NCBI GenBank assembly: GCA_030694985.1 | Contig: JAUYTV010000050.1 | Span: forward strand, 40,139-104,138 | Source of the DNA: Methanoregula sp. | GTDB lineage: Archaea; Halobacteriota; Methanomicrobia; Methanomicrobiales; Methanospirillaceae | Direction: 5' to 3' | DNA: 64,000 nucleotides | Part shown: positions 1-9,287 of the stretch, piece after piece | How the letters are laid out: each line of letters opens with the position of its first letter | Numbering within the stretch: the first letter of the stretch is position 1 | Notes under the pieces: model-generated | The model's input: the letters and a program-made list of their open reading frames with translations, nothing else | What the model was told of the DNA's origin: nothing | The model's database searches: none | Program-made: the position numbers and the translations under genes

Positions 1-1722
1 TGCTTCAACGAGTATCTCGTTACCGGAAAGAGTGCGCAGGTAGGCAATTGCAGGGGCATCGGATGGGTGCAAGTCCTTAAGGTACGCAAGCCCGTCAAGG
101 GTATGGGTTCCATAACTGAATGTAAACGGCACAACAAAGGGCACAACAAAAAGTATGCCGATAACAGTAATGGCAATGACTGCGGATTGTCGGGCGGGTA
201 GTATTGGAATTTTTCCCCAGCTCTCCAGCCATTTCCCTGCCATCACAAATGCTGCAATGCCGAGCAGGATCCATGCAGGCAGGTAGCATTTGAAGATCGT
301 GTTCATCCGGAAATAGGTGTCGCCCATGTTATCTTTGAGGTAGAACAATTCGCAGAAAATTAAAATTCCAAGACCTAGAATGGCAAGCAGCGCGGCTGAG
401 TCCGTCTCTTTCTTTTGTGCCAGTCGTGCGATAAAATAAATCGCCGGAATCACCGCAATTGCAGCTGCTGTATAACCCATGAGTGCAAAAGGGATGGCAA
501 CCAGCAGCAGGTATGGGCGCTTTGCGATATCCCGTACTAGAAATACAAAAAAGAGTGCAATGAACCAGCCGTTTACAAGAAGAAATTCCAACGGATTTGA
601 AGGTGTCTGCACTATGAATAGTCCACCGGTGCTGGTCTGCAATTGCAGGTAGAAGGGCAGGTAGCAGAGGATGGCTGCTGGAGGAACTATCACTAGCAAT
701 GCCCATGAGATACTTTTGAACCAGTCTTTTTTACATCGCCAGAGGATCAGCGCACCAAATACAAGGGTGATCGGGGCATAGATCAGCACATCCCATGTGT
801 TGAACAGGGGCATGGAGCCAAGACTGAGTGCGGCAAGTATGCAAAGGATCCATCTTCCCCGGGATTCAAGTGACTCCCATCTCTGGTAAGCAAACAAGAG
901 CAGGAAGATCAAAAACACCTGGTTGAAGATGGATATCACATGAGCATGGACATCTCCCCAGATGAACGAGAAGAGAGGATACTCGTTGATAGTATTTGTT
1001 ATCGTCCGCGTGCTGTCCCACAATACGGTATTCATCGCTTTACCCTGCACAATCTGGTAAAAAAACGACGGGTTTGGTAAGAAGAAGATCAACAGCGGAA
1101 GCCAGCGGAAGCGGTTAAGCAGGAGTGTGCCAATCGCGTAAACGTTCACTGCGGCAATGCCAAATACGGTGGGGAGTGCGAGGTTGAACGCAATGTTTGA
1201 CGGAACGCCGCTCACAATCGCAAGGCACCCAAACATCCAGTACCCGAGATAATAGTAGACATTTAATCTTCCTCCGGCAAACCACGGGTCAAGAGGGGGG
1301 ACAACCGGTGTTCGTATCACTGATGCGAGGAATGCGTGGTCCATGAACTTCTCTGCATACGAGATTGTCGGATTCACAAACCGCACATCGAGCATCAACA
1401 AAAAGCAGATGAGGAACAGGAGCTCCCAGCGCCACTCTTTTTTCAATTCTTCAATGGTGTAATCCCGGTGCCAGATATGATACACGAGCAGAGCCAGAAA
1501 TGGCAGCAGGGCAAGTTGAACCGGCAGGTGAATTAGTCCACAGTACCAGGACAGGATGGTAAAGATAAGAAGCGAAGCAGAGAATGCGGCTGGAAATGCA
1601 AAACTATTGAATATTTTTTTCAGCGAAGGGTATAGGGAGATCTGGATCAGCGTGAGGATGGCAAGCCAGCTGATGACTGCAAAGATCTGCTGTTCAACGT
1701 TCAGGAGTATCCTCTCCCCCAC
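1..1722 (-). CDS. DUF2298 (YYY-type) multi-pass membrane protein, 3' end outside window
   Basis: Reading the complement gives one open frame from about 1722 through base 1 without a stop, so the C-terminus is missing. The product is a very hydrophobic multi-pass membrane protein. It carries GDVHAHV and DNMGDTYFRMNTIFK, which I recognise from the archaeal/Chloroflexi DUF2298 family. The family is uncharacterised; its position beside a flippase-like protein and a glycosyltransferase suggests a role in surface glycan assembly (inference). The start is uncertain: a GTG at 1722 lies inside the end of the upstream flippase-like gene, giving a 29-bp overlap, and a TTG lies one codon earlier. Confidence 0.8.
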   Translation of the reverse strand, partial: MGERILLNVEQQIFAVISWLAILTLIQISLYPSLKKIFNSFAFPAAFSASLLIFTILSWYCGLIHLPVQLALLPFLALLVYHIWHRDYTIEELKKEWRWELLFLICFLLMLDVRFVNPTISYAEKFMDHAFLASVIRTPVVPPLDPWFAGGRLNVYYYLGYWMFGCLAIVSGVPSNIAFNLALPTVFGIAAVNVYAIGTLLLNRFRWLPLLIFFLPNPSFFYQIVQGKAMNTVLWDSTRTITNTINEYPLFSFIWGDVHAHVISIFNQVFLIFLLLFAYQRWESLESRGRWILCILAALSLGSMPLFNTWDVLIYAPITLVFGALILWRCKKDWFKSISWALLVIVPPAAILCYLPFYLQLQTSTGGLFIVQTPSNPLEFLLVNGWFIALFFVFLVRDIAKRPYLLLVAIPFALMGYTAAAIAVIPAIYFIARLAQKKETDSAALLAILGLGILIFCELFYLKDNMGDTYFRMNTIFKCYLPAWILLGIAAFVMAGKWLESWGKIPILPARQSAVIAITVIGILFVVPFVVPFTFSYGTHTLDGLAYLKDLHPSDAPAIAYLRTLSGNEILVEA

Positions 1723-2668
1723 CAAATTTTGTGTTCATGGCATTTTTGATGCTTGGAATGACCCAGTCGCCAAAGTAATAGATCGAGATAATGCCACCGG
1801 CAAGGGTGATCAGGTTTTTGATTAAGTGGTCGATCACTGCAATCAGAGTGGCAACTGCCGGAGAAACCCCGGCCAGTCCAAAGGTGACGGCAAGGGCGAG
1901 TTCATACGTCCCAACCCCCCCGGGGGTGAGCGGAACTGCTTTTACCAGATTTCCGATCACAACTGCAAGAACGACAATTGCAAAGGGAATCTGCTGCTGG
2001 AACATCAGCACTACAGCATAGCAGACAAGAATATCGAGGAGCCATATCACAAGGGAGGAACTTCCCAGCATAACGATGGATCGCAGGGTTAAAGATGCCC
2101 GTTTGATCTCGTGAAGCATGGTTAAGATGATCTGGATATACTTGTTTTTCGAGGAATTTTTCCCCATGAACAGCAAAAAGATAAAAAAAATTAAACAGGC
2201 AATGATCGGTACAAAAATGATAATATAAAATTCTGAACGCACGTTTAGGACAAACAGGAGTGATACCGCCCCAAGGATTGCAATGCTGATAATATCAAAA
2301 ACCCGTTCCACGACAAGCGAAGAAACCCCTTCTGAGTACGTGGTGTTGTATTCATGTTTCAGTATGAACACCCGCACAAAATCGCCCAGTCGTGCCGGTA
2401 CGATCAGGTTTACGGTCTGGCTGACAAAGATGCATGCTGTGGCAACTGTGATGCTGACCGGATAGTTGAGGCTTTTAAGAATAGTCTGGTATCGCCACCC
2501 TCTTAGCCCCCATGCGAGAAGGCAGATAAATATTCCGGCTACCAGATATGCTGGCACAATGTGCTGGAGTGCTTCGAGCAGATCTCCCCATACGCGGTAG
2601 AGCATAAAGGCAATGATTCCTATGGCGAGGATCGTGGGAACAAGGATTGCGCTAATTTTTTTGTACAT
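1694..2668 (-). CDS. UPF0104 / AglD-like flippase-type membrane protein
   Basis: About 324 residues with roughly eight hydrophobic segments. The late GGVGTYE motif followed by an ALAVTFGLAG segment is typical of the lysylphosphatidylglycerol synthase TM / UPF0104 family, which includes the C-terminal half of haloarchaeal AglD. Such proteins are proposed to move or modify lipid-linked sugars at the membrane. I start at the ATG before YKKISAILVP because the in-frame upstream start (2710) adds a non-hydrophobic leader lying deep inside the preceding gene. It overlaps the glycosyltransferase gene upstream by 17 bp and the DUF2298 gene downstream, so the four genes probably form one operon. The substrate is unknown. 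Confidence 0.85.
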   Translation of the reverse strand: MYKKISAILVPTILAIGIIAFMLYRVWGDLLEALQHIVPAYLVAGIFICLLAWGLRGWRYQTILKSLNYPVSITVATACIFVSQTVNLIVPARLGDFVRVFILKHEYNTTYSEGVSSLVVERVFDIISIAILGAVSLLFVLNVRSEFYIIIFVPIIACLIFFIFLLFMGKNSSKNKYIQIILTMLHEIKRASLTLRSIVMLGSSSLVIWLLDILVCYAVVLMFQQQIPFAIVVLAVVIGNLVKAVPLTPGGVGTYELALAVTFGLAGVSPAVATLIAVIDHLIKNLITLAGGIISIYYFGDWVIPSIKNAMNTKFGGGEDTPER

Positions 2669-3368
2669 GAACCTGCCACCAGAGACGCAGGATGGATGAC
2701 CCCATCTCAAAGATATCTTTTATTTTTACCGTTGTTCCTTTGCCCGCCCGCCAGTGTACCGGAAATTCAGCAACCGTGTAGCCCTTGCGCTGGGCCCGGA
2801 CAAGGATCTCTGTATCCCAGAACCAGTGATCCGATTTTATCTTTGGAAGAATGGGTATGATGAGAGCTTTGTTAAAACCCTTAAACCCGCACTGGTGATC
2901 AAAAACCCTGCTGCCAAGAAAAAGCCTGACAAGGAGATTGTAACTCCGGCTTGCAATCTCCCGCCCGTTCGTACGAACAATATCGCTGGCAGGCATCAGT
3001 CGCGATCCTGTTGAGATTGCAGCTCCGTTTCGGATTGTAGCGATCAGCTCCGGGAGATGGCGCATATCTGTTGCGAGATCGACATCATAATAACAGACAA
3101 TTGTTCCTTTTGCATCAAGGATTGCCCGGTTGAGGGCTTTTCCTCTGCCAAGGCGGTTATCGCTGTGAAAAAGCCGCAACCGCACGTCCCGTGTTGCATA
3201 CTCCCTGACAAAATCTGCACTGCCATCATTACTACCGTCTTCAGCCACGATAATCTCAAAATCGTTTGTAATTGTTTTGAGCATCTCAATCGATCGCGGG
3301 ATGGCAATCTCAAGTGAAACCCGGTCATTGTATACGGGGATGATTGCCGTAATTTCAGGTTTAGTCAT
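2652..3368 (-). CDS. family 2 glycosyltransferase (dolichol-phosphate sugar synthase-like)
   Basis: A 238-residue GT-A protein. It has the N-terminal AIIPVYNDR strand, the EDGSNDGS nucleotide-sugar loop, a YYDVDLATD acidic motif as metal-binding DxD equivalent, and a conserved DHQCGFKGF segment. These match polyprenyl/dolichyl-phosphate mannose or glucose synthases. It probably charges a membrane lipid with a sugar at the cytoplasmic face. The ATG at 3368 overlaps the end of the FAD oxidoreductase gene by 8 bp; the upstream in-frame start adds a non-conserved leader. Two short overlaps put it in one transcription unit with the flippase-like and DUF2298 genes. Confidence 0.88.
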   Translation of the reverse strand: MTKPEITAIIPVYNDRVSLEIAIPRSIEMLKTITNDFEIIVAEDGSNDGSADFVREYATRDVRLRLFHSDNRLGRGKALNRAILDAKGTIVCYYDVDLATDMRHLPELIATIRNGAAISTGSRLMPASDIVRTNGREIASRSYNLLVRLFLGSRVFDHQCGFKGFNKALIIPILPKIKSDHWFWDTEILVRAQRKGYTVAEFPVHWRAGKGTTVKIKDIFEMGSSILRLWWQVHVQKN

Positions 3369-4593
3369 GGCCCCTCCGCTCGTTGATACATGCAGCAACA
3401 TCCTGCCCGGCCCGGATTGATCCTTCCATACTCCTTTCCGGGTAATTGGGCTGGGAAAACATTCCTGCCAGATAGAGTCCTTTTTGTTCGTACGCAGGGA
3501 TTAACGAGCGGTAGCCGGTTGTATAGACCGGGCCTGCCAGTGGATCGATGGCCATCTTATGCCAATGGATCTCTGTTGGAACGATTGAAAATCGGTTGCA
3601 GAAATCATCGAGCATACGGCGGTCCAGTTGTGCCGGAACGGAACCGGAAAAATATGATGCCAGGTACACGATATGCTCTCCATAACGCTCTTTTGAAATG
3701 AAGTTCGTATGGGTAACAACAGCCCCGTATGGCGCAGCATCCTTCATGTTCAGCCAGTAAATTCCCTGTGCTACTTCCCGTTCCATTGCAAGGGTCATGC
3801 ATGCAGCTCCCTGGTATGGGATCGGTTGCATTGTGGGCCCACCCACCCTCTCTAGTTCCTGTGGGGGGATTGTTGAGATAACCGCATCGTAACGGCAGTC
3901 GTTTATCGTCCATGATCCGTTTTTCTGGCTGATCGATGAGATGGGTTGTTGTTTTTTGATCTTTCCGCCATTTCTTTCAATGGATAGTAAAAGGGCATCG
4001 ATAAGCAGGTGAAAACCGCCATTGAGGTAGCCGAGATGTTCTCCAGCAACTCCACGGTTTGAGCGTATCGCGATCCGGCTCATAAGCCACGCTGCCGATA
4101 CTTCTTTTCTCTGTTCCCCGAATTTACTTTTTAAGAGCGGTTCAAAAAATGAAGTATAGACATTTTCTCCGAGATGTTCAATGATATACCGCTCTGCCGG
4201 GATGTTATCCAATGCGTTGAGATCGGCTTTTTTTGCTGTCAATGTGAGGTATGCAAGTTTTGCTTTGTCAACAATGGAGAGTTCCGGGTAGAGCAGGATC
4301 TCCTTGGGTGTGTTGAGGGCATAGATCTTTTTGTTTGCGTAATAACCGGTTGTGCCGGTTTTCCATTCGAGTTTTTCAGAGAGTCCCAGTTTATCAATGA
4401 GAGCAAAAAGGTGCGTATCTGTAGAAAAACAATGATGGTAATAGCGTTCGATCCAGTAATCGTTGATGGAATACGAGGAGAGACATCCCCCAGGGAAGGG
4501 CATTTTTTCAAAAATTTCAACCTCATATCGTTCTGATAGAGCATGAGCTGCAACAAGCCCGGTTAATCCCCCACCGATGATCCCTATCTTCAT
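3361..4593 (-). CDS. FAD-dependent NAD(P)-binding oxidoreductase (protoporphyrinogen oxidase-like fold)
   Basis: About 410 residues. It begins with a Rossmann dinucleotide-binding signature GIIGGGLTGLVAA and an acidic residue at the end of the second strand (VEIFEK). The C-terminal YLAGMFSQPNYPERSMEGSI segment closes the FAD site, as in amine oxidase/protoporphyrinogen oxidase/UDP-galactopyranose mutase relatives. The reaction is unknown; the gene heads a cluster of lipid-sugar genes, so oxidation of a sugar or polyprenyl lipid is possible (inference). I use the ATG at 4593 because the glycine-rich motif begins within five residues of it; upstream codons to 4647 are low-complexity. Confidence 0.82.
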   Translation of the reverse strand: MKIGIIGGGLTGLVAAHALSERYEVEIFEKMPFPGGCLSSYSINDYWIERYYHHCFSTDTHLFALIDKLGLSEKLEWKTGTTGYYANKKIYALNTPKEILLYPELSIVDKAKLAYLTLTAKKADLNALDNIPAERYIIEHLGENVYTSFFEPLLKSKFGEQRKEVSAAWLMSRIAIRSNRGVAGEHLGYLNGGFHLLIDALLLSIERNGGKIKKQQPISSISQKNGSWTINDCRYDAVISTIPPQELERVGGPTMQPIPYQGAACMTLAMEREVAQGIYWLNMKDAAPYGAVVTHTNFISKERYGEHIVYLASYFSGSVPAQLDRRMLDDFCNRFSIVPTEIHWHKMAIDPLAGPVYTTGYRSLIPAYEQKGLYLAGMFSQPNYPERSMEGSIRAGQDVAACINERRGHD

Positions 4594-4788
4594 AATCAAT
4601 ATTCTATAGTATTTTTCAGGGCGAAATGAAAAATCCTCCGCAAACAAATGAGATTTTTTCGTTGTACCCTCGAAGATTTTATAAGAAAGTTTTTGTATTG
4701 TTGAAATAAAGGTTCATACGAGTAAAAGGACTTAAAAAGAATTAAAAGAAAATAGTTATCTATCAGCCCATTGGATGGTGTCTTTAAG
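4594..4788. promoter_or_regulatory. divergent promoter region between oxidoreductase and CetZ genes
   Basis: AT-rich 195-bp spacer between divergent genes. TATA-like stretches are visible around 4676-4686 and 4729-4750. A GGATGGTG Shine-Dalgarno-like run at 4773-4780 precedes the GTG at 4789 by 8 nt and decides that start. No other gene seen. Confidence 0.45.
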
Positions 4789-5967
4789 GTGCGTGTATTT
4801 TTTATTGGATTTGGCCAGGCGGGCGGTAAAATTGTTGATATGTTCATTGAGCAGGACAAAAAGCTCGGTACCAACAGTTTCAGAGGTATTGCCGTCAATA
4901 CTGCACGAACCGATCTGATGGGATTAAAAAATATCGAGATGAAGGACAGGATTCTCATCGGTCAGACAATGGTAAAAGGCCATGGAGTAGGCACTGACAA
5001 CGTGACCGGTGCCCGAGTCACGGCCGATGAAATTGACAGCATTATCAGTGCGATTGATATGAGGGGCACTCATGATGTGGATGCTTTTATCATCGTCGCG
5101 GGTCTGGGAGGCGGTACCGGTTCAGGTGGATCGCCGGTTCTTGCCCGCCATCTCAAACGAATCTACCGGGAACCCGTTTATGCGTTGGGAATTATTCCGG
5201 CACCCGAAGAAGGCCGGCTCTATTCTTATAATGCGGCGCGTAGCCTGACAACTCTTGTAAATGAGGCTGACAACACGTTTATTTTTGATAACAGTGCCTG
5301 GAAAAATGAAGGGGAAAGTGTCAAAACTGCATTTAACCGGTTGAACAATGAAGTGGTCCGGCGTTTCAGTGTGCTCTTCCGTGCCGGGGAAGTCAGCAAG
5401 ATGGGTGTTGGTGAGATGGTGGTTGATTCGAGTGAGATCATCAACACCCTTCGCGGCGGTGGAATCACTTCTGTTGGTTATGCGATCAGTGAAGTTTTAA
5501 GCAAAAACACGAAAGACAAACGCGGGATTTTCGGGGGATTAAAGGAGAAGTTCGGGCCAAAGAAGGAGGCAAACGAGGAAGTCTTAATGGGGGAGGACAA
5601 ATCTGCAAAAATTATCTCTCTCGTGCGCCGGGCGATGCTGGGAAGACTTACCCTTCCCTGTGATTACTCCACTGCAGAGCGGGCACTGGTTCTCATTGCC
5701 GGACCCCCTGGCGAGATGGACAGAAAAGGTATTGAAAAGGCAAAGAGCTGGGTTGAGGAAAATATTGCCGGTGTTGAAGTGCGTGGCGGTGATTACCCGG
5801 TGAACAGTGAATATGTTGCTGTAGTTGTGATGCTGGCAACTGTTGGCAATGCTCCACGAATTAAAGAGCTTCTTGATATCGCAAAGGAAACAAAGGAAGA
5901 TGTTATTAAGTCAAAGGAGAAAAAATCGAATATGTTTGAAGAAGGTATTGATCCATTATTTGAGTGA
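4789..5967 (+). CDS. CetZ-type tubulin/FtsZ superfamily GTPase
   Basis: A 392-residue member of the tubulin/FtsZ superfamily. The N-terminus is FFIGFGQAGGKIVD and the tubulin signature GLGGGTGSGG lies at about residues 105-114, which binds GTP phosphates. The sequence resembles archaeal CetZ more than FtsZ1/2. In haloarchaea CetZ proteins control cell shape and motility rather than division; the role in methanogens is open. I chose the GTG start, not the TTG at 4771, because CetZ proteins begin directly with the V/F-rich strand and a GGATGGTG ribosome site sits 8 nt upstream. The gene ends 8 nt before a membrane-anchored protein gene, so the two are probably co-transcribed. Confidence 0.88.
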   Translation: MRVFFIGFGQAGGKIVDMFIEQDKKLGTNSFRGIAVNTARTDLMGLKNIEMKDRILIGQTMVKGHGVGTDNVTGARVTADEIDSIISAIDMRGTHDVDAFIIVAGLGGGTGSGGSPVLARHLKRIYREPVYALGIIPAPEEGRLYSYNAARSLTTLVNEADNTFIFDNSAWKNEGESVKTAFNRLNNEVVRRFSVLFRAGEVSKMGVGEMVVDSSEIINTLRGGGITSVGYAISEVLSKNTKDKRGIFGGLKEKFGPKKEANEEVLMGEDKSAKIISLVRRAMLGRLTLPCDYSTAERALVLIAGPPGEMDRKGIEKAKSWVEENIAGVEVRGGDYPVNSEYVAVVVMLATVGNAPRIKELLDIAKETKEDVIKSKEKKSNMFEEGIDPLFE

Positions 5968-5975
5968 GGTTGACA

Positions 5976-7088
5976 ATGAAGGGTTTTAAAACGTGGATTA
6001 TAGTAACTGCAATTCTTTTATTCTGTATTTCGGCTGCATCTGCATTTTCTGTAACATCAGTCTCAATAGATCCTTCGGGATCATTGATTCCCGGTTCTCC
6101 TGTTACAGTATCATATAAGGTGGACGCATCAGGATTTTCCAGTGGGAATGATCTCCAGTTCTTTACTGAACTTGAAAGTCCTAAGTGGACCTACACCATT
6201 TCAGTGAATGGTATTGATAATTTACGACCGTCAATGGGTGGAAAGACCCTTACCATTTCGGGTTTTGAACTTGCCTACAAAACGGGTGATATCGTTGATC
6301 TCAGAACAACCCTTGAAGGTAAAGCACCGACTGTCACACAAACAGCAGATAAAATAATTGTCCGTATACAGGAAATGGGTACTAATGGGGCACCGATTGC
6401 CGCAACAAAAGTAGAAAGGACAGCTAAAGTGATCAATATCGGTGAAGTGCCAATTGTTATCGCTGAACGTAATACTGAACTTCAGACGTTCCGGACTCAT
6501 ATCGATGAGAAGGCAGTTCTTGGTATAGACACCACTGCAGCTGATGCAAAATACAATGAAGCAAAACAGAAGATCGATTCCGCACGCGCCCGCCCTCCAA
6601 ATCAGTATGCAGAAGCATTGGCTGACCTGACTGCTGCACAGACCACTATCAGCGAAGGTGAAAAAGCTCTTGACAGAGCATGGGCAGAGAACGAAGTAGC
6701 CGCAGCGCAAATCCCAATCAACAATGTTGATGGGGTCATTGCATGGTTCAAAGGCAACAAGACCACCGCTGAAGACTCACAACTGTCTGCTATTGTCGCA
6801 AAACGGGAAGTTGCAGTCGGTTTCATTTCAACGGCAAATGATAAGATTGCCAGCGGAGAATACTCACAGGCGCGATCAAAAGCACTGGAAGCCTTTACGA
6901 AAGGAAATGAATCGTATATTGATGCGCTTGCACGCCAGAAACAACTGATGTCAGGATGGAGTTTTTCGTTTCCCCAGATTCCCATTCCCGGTGGAATCTT
7001 TATTGTAATCGGTGTTATTGTTGTCATACTGGTTGCTGTGGGTGTCGTAATATACCGAAAACGCTCCCGCTGGGATGAACTAGGATAA
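5976..7088 (+). CDS. secreted, C-terminally membrane-anchored coiled-coil protein
   Basis: About 370 residues. A signal peptide (hydrophobic IIVTAILLFCISAASA) leads into a beta-rich Ig-like domain to about residue 165. An alanine/glutamate-rich helical region follows (about 170-330), and then a single transmembrane segment (FIVIGVIVVILVAVGVVIY) and a short basic tail, so the bulk lies outside the cell. I do not recognise a family name. ATG 5976 has GAGGTTGA just upstream and begins right before the signal peptide. It follows the CetZ gene by 8 nt, so it may link the CetZ filament or its activity to the envelope (inference). Confidence 0.8.
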   Translation: MKGFKTWIIVTAILLFCISAASAFSVTSVSIDPSGSLIPGSPVTVSYKVDASGFSSGNDLQFFTELESPKWTYTISVNGIDNLRPSMGGKTLTISGFELAYKTGDIVDLRTTLEGKAPTVTQTADKIIVRIQEMGTNGAPIAATKVERTAKVINIGEVPIVIAERNTELQTFRTHIDEKAVLGIDTTAADAKYNEAKQKIDSARARPPNQYAEALADLTAAQTTISEGEKALDRAWAENEVAAAQIPINNVDGVIAWFKGNKTTAEDSQLSAIVAKREVAVGFISTANDKIASGEYSQARSKALEAFTKGNESYIDALARQKQLMSGWSFSFPQIPIPGGIFIVIGVIVVILVAVGVVIYRKRSRWDELG

Positions 7089-7281
7089 TACATTCATATT
7101 TTTTTATATTCGATTAAGAAATATCAGTCCCTGATTTTTCCTCTTTAACTTTTCTTCGGTTCGATTATCTCCCCGTTCAGATCCTTTAGAGGATACGGCA
7201 CTGGAGGAACCTCCCCAAGTAGTGAATCATGTCAACATTGTTCGGGTTGAAGACTTCTATCCCATTTTTAAAAAAAGAAAT
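7089..7281. terminator. convergent intergenic spacer with T-rich termination signal
   Basis: The spacer separates two convergent genes. A TTTTTTTATATT run at about 7098-7109 after the plus-strand stop fits archaeal oligo-T termination. A GGAGG/CCTCC inverted repeat near 7203-7214 is short. No gene seen. Confidence 0.4.
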
Positions 7282-8955
7282 TTATACTGTTTTTCGAATG
7301 GTAAAAACATCTATGTTGATACTTCCCATCTTTCCATCCCTGTTGAGATAGTAATCTGTCAACCGGTTTTCATTATCGTAGAATGAAAACCAGTAACTCA
7401 GTTTGTAGGTTTTTTTGTCATAACCATCGATAATTGGGTAACTTTCGCCATCATGAAGAATAATTACACCGGGATTTTTTTCCTTAAGCAATGATTCATC
7501 AGCCCGTTTACCATGGAATTTTATTTTATTCCACCTATCGCCACGATAGTACCAGGGAAGAGGCCAGTAATCTTTTGATGCGACAACGACATTATCAGAT
7601 GCATCGATAAGTTGCATCACCTCACGCATCTCTTCAGAGTTCTGTACCTGCACAATTGGCTCATTGATATCTACTGGAATGAATGCGACATGCCAGGTCA
7701 TTGCCATAAGGAAGATACATCCAACAAGTGCAAATGCGATCTTCTGCCAGTTCAGCTTATATACGGCGATAAAACACATGGGGAGCAGCTGGGGGATGAG
7801 TAACCATGGCACCTTCTCTCCCACATATGCATAGAATGCCATGGTCAGGATCATCCACCAGATACATAACCGGAAAAATTCATCGGATTTTCTATAACCC
7901 GGGCGTGGATTTTGCAGCTGATGGAGACTTATCTCGGCAAGATTTCCGGTTGTTAAGGAAAGTTTGCGTGATAAAAAAATATTTTTCAATCGTTTGGATG
8001 CAAGAGTGAGATCAACTCCTGTAAGGATGAACTGTAGTGTACCAATGATGGCAAGTATAAAGATTGGCAGTTCATACATGAGAAAAAAGGGGATGTAGAA
8101 ATAAAAAGGGCCCCCAAGACGCTGCTGGTTGTGCATGCCCGTCCAGTGGTCTACTGCCTTGTACCACCCGGTTGTATTAATCTCAAAGTGAACCCCCTGT
8201 GCCGTTATCTGGAAGTTCTGACCTGCCAGTGTTTCGGGATGAGCTCCGAATCCCGTATATAACACGCTCATTATTGCAGTTACAAGGATCAGCCCGAATA
8301 TCAGATCTCGTTTCCACGAGAGCGGCAGGGTAAATTTACCTCGCCATATGGAAAAGATAAAAAATGAAGTGAAGATCAGGAGGATTACCGGCATCTCTTC
8401 CTTACAGCTAAGGGCTCCTGCCATTGCTGCAGCTGCGACCAGCACAAATCTCACCTGACCACGTTCGAAATAATACAGGATGGCTACAATGAGCAGGAAG
8501 GTGAAAAATAGCATGAAAATATCATGGCGGAGGAAGCGGGAGAAATACACCATATCCGGAGATATTGCGATAAACAGGCATGCAAGAAGTGTCTGGTTTT
8601 TGTTAATATATCCAATGCGATAAATGCAATATACAAGGGGTATTAAGAGTGTGCCAAAGAGTGAAGGAAGCAACCGGGCTACCAGATCTGAGTCCCCAAA
8701 AACCGAGAAGATCCCTGCTGTAGCATAATAGAGGAACGGCCCGTGGTAGCTGGGGTCATACATCCATGTGCCTTTTGTGAGCAGCTCATATGAAAACCAT
8801 GAATGAATTGCTTCATCATGGTGGAGCAGTTTAAGATCAAGATTCCAGAACCGTAAAAGAATTGTGATAATCAGGATTAAAAGAAAAATTCGATTAAAAG
8901 TGAAAAAACTTTTGATTTTATCTGAGATGCAAGCGGCCTGCTGCACGCTAAGCAC
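7282..8955 (-). CDS. flippase activity-associated protein Agl23-like (TIGR03663) GT39-type membrane protein
   Basis: A 557-residue multi-pass membrane protein. The first extracytoplasmic loop carries LLHHDEAIHSWF and the next reads YDPSYHGPFLYY, both hallmarks of the Agl23/TIGR03663 family, a relative of PMT/ArnT glycosyltransferases that use lipid-linked sugars. A soluble C-terminal domain follows about 10-12 membrane segments. It probably transfers a sugar in archaeal N-glycan or surface-glycan assembly; family assignment is firm, substrate unknown. It starts 3 nt after the rpsJ stop codon, so it is probably co-transcribed with tuf and rpsJ, although it belongs functionally with the glycan genes at the left of the window. 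Confidence 0.85.
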   Translation of the reverse strand: MLSVQQAACISDKIKSFFTFNRIFLLILIITILLRFWNLDLKLLHHDEAIHSWFSYELLTKGTWMYDPSYHGPFLYYATAGIFSVFGDSDLVARLLPSLFGTLLIPLVYCIYRIGYINKNQTLLACLFIAISPDMVYFSRFLRHDIFMLFFTFLLIVAILYYFERGQVRFVLVAAAAMAGALSCKEEMPVILLIFTSFFIFSIWRGKFTLPLSWKRDLIFGLILVTAIMSVLYTGFGAHPETLAGQNFQITAQGVHFEINTTGWYKAVDHWTGMHNQQRLGGPFYFYIPFFLMYELPIFILAIIGTLQFILTGVDLTLASKRLKNIFLSRKLSLTTGNLAEISLHQLQNPRPGYRKSDEFFRLCIWWMILTMAFYAYVGEKVPWLLIPQLLPMCFIAVYKLNWQKIAFALVGCIFLMAMTWHVAFIPVDINEPIVQVQNSEEMREVMQLIDASDNVVVASKDYWPLPWYYRGDRWNKIKFHGKRADESLLKEKNPGVIILHDGESYPIIDGYDKKTYKLSYWFSFYDNENRLTDYYLNRDGKMGSINIDVFTIRKTV

Positions 8956-8958
8956 CCT

Positions 8959-9267
8959 TTAACTCTCTAATACTATCTCAATGCCGATATCTTTTGGCAC
9001 CTGAATGCGCATAAGCTGGCGGAGTGCACGCTCGTCAGCATCGATATCGATGAGACGTTTGTGTACACGCATCTGCCAGCGGTCCCATGTGGCAGTCCCT
9101 TCACCATCAGGGCTCTTTCGGATTGGCACCACCAACCGTTTGGTTGGGAGCGGTATCGGACCGGCCAGATTCACACCTGTGCGTTCTGCAATCTCACGGA
9201 TTCTGTCACAGACCATCTCTACTTTATTAAAGTCTGTACCTGTCAGGCGAATTCTGGCTTTCTGCAT
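8959..9267 (-). CDS. rpsJ: 30S ribosomal protein uS10
   Basis: A 102-residue protein of the usual length, with the S10 core: an N-terminal RIRLTG strand, the GPIPLPTKR loop and a C-terminal [11 protein letters not shown] strand. S10 sits in the 30S head. It lies 20 nt downstream of tuf, the usual archaeal order, and shares its promoter at about 10644-10651. Confidence 0.97.
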   Translation of the reverse strand: MQKARIRLTGTDFNKVEMVCDRIREIAERTGVNLAGPIPLPTKRLVVPIRKSPDGEGTATWDRWQMRVHKRLIDIDADERALRQLMRIQVPKDIGIEIVLES

Positions 9268-9287
9268 TTTTTGTCTCCAAAAAAAAA

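Noticed and set aside
95..1536. Short frames on both strands in the first 1.7 kb
   Set aside because: They are shadows of one minus-strand DUF2298 gene whose frame is open from about 1722 through the window edge.
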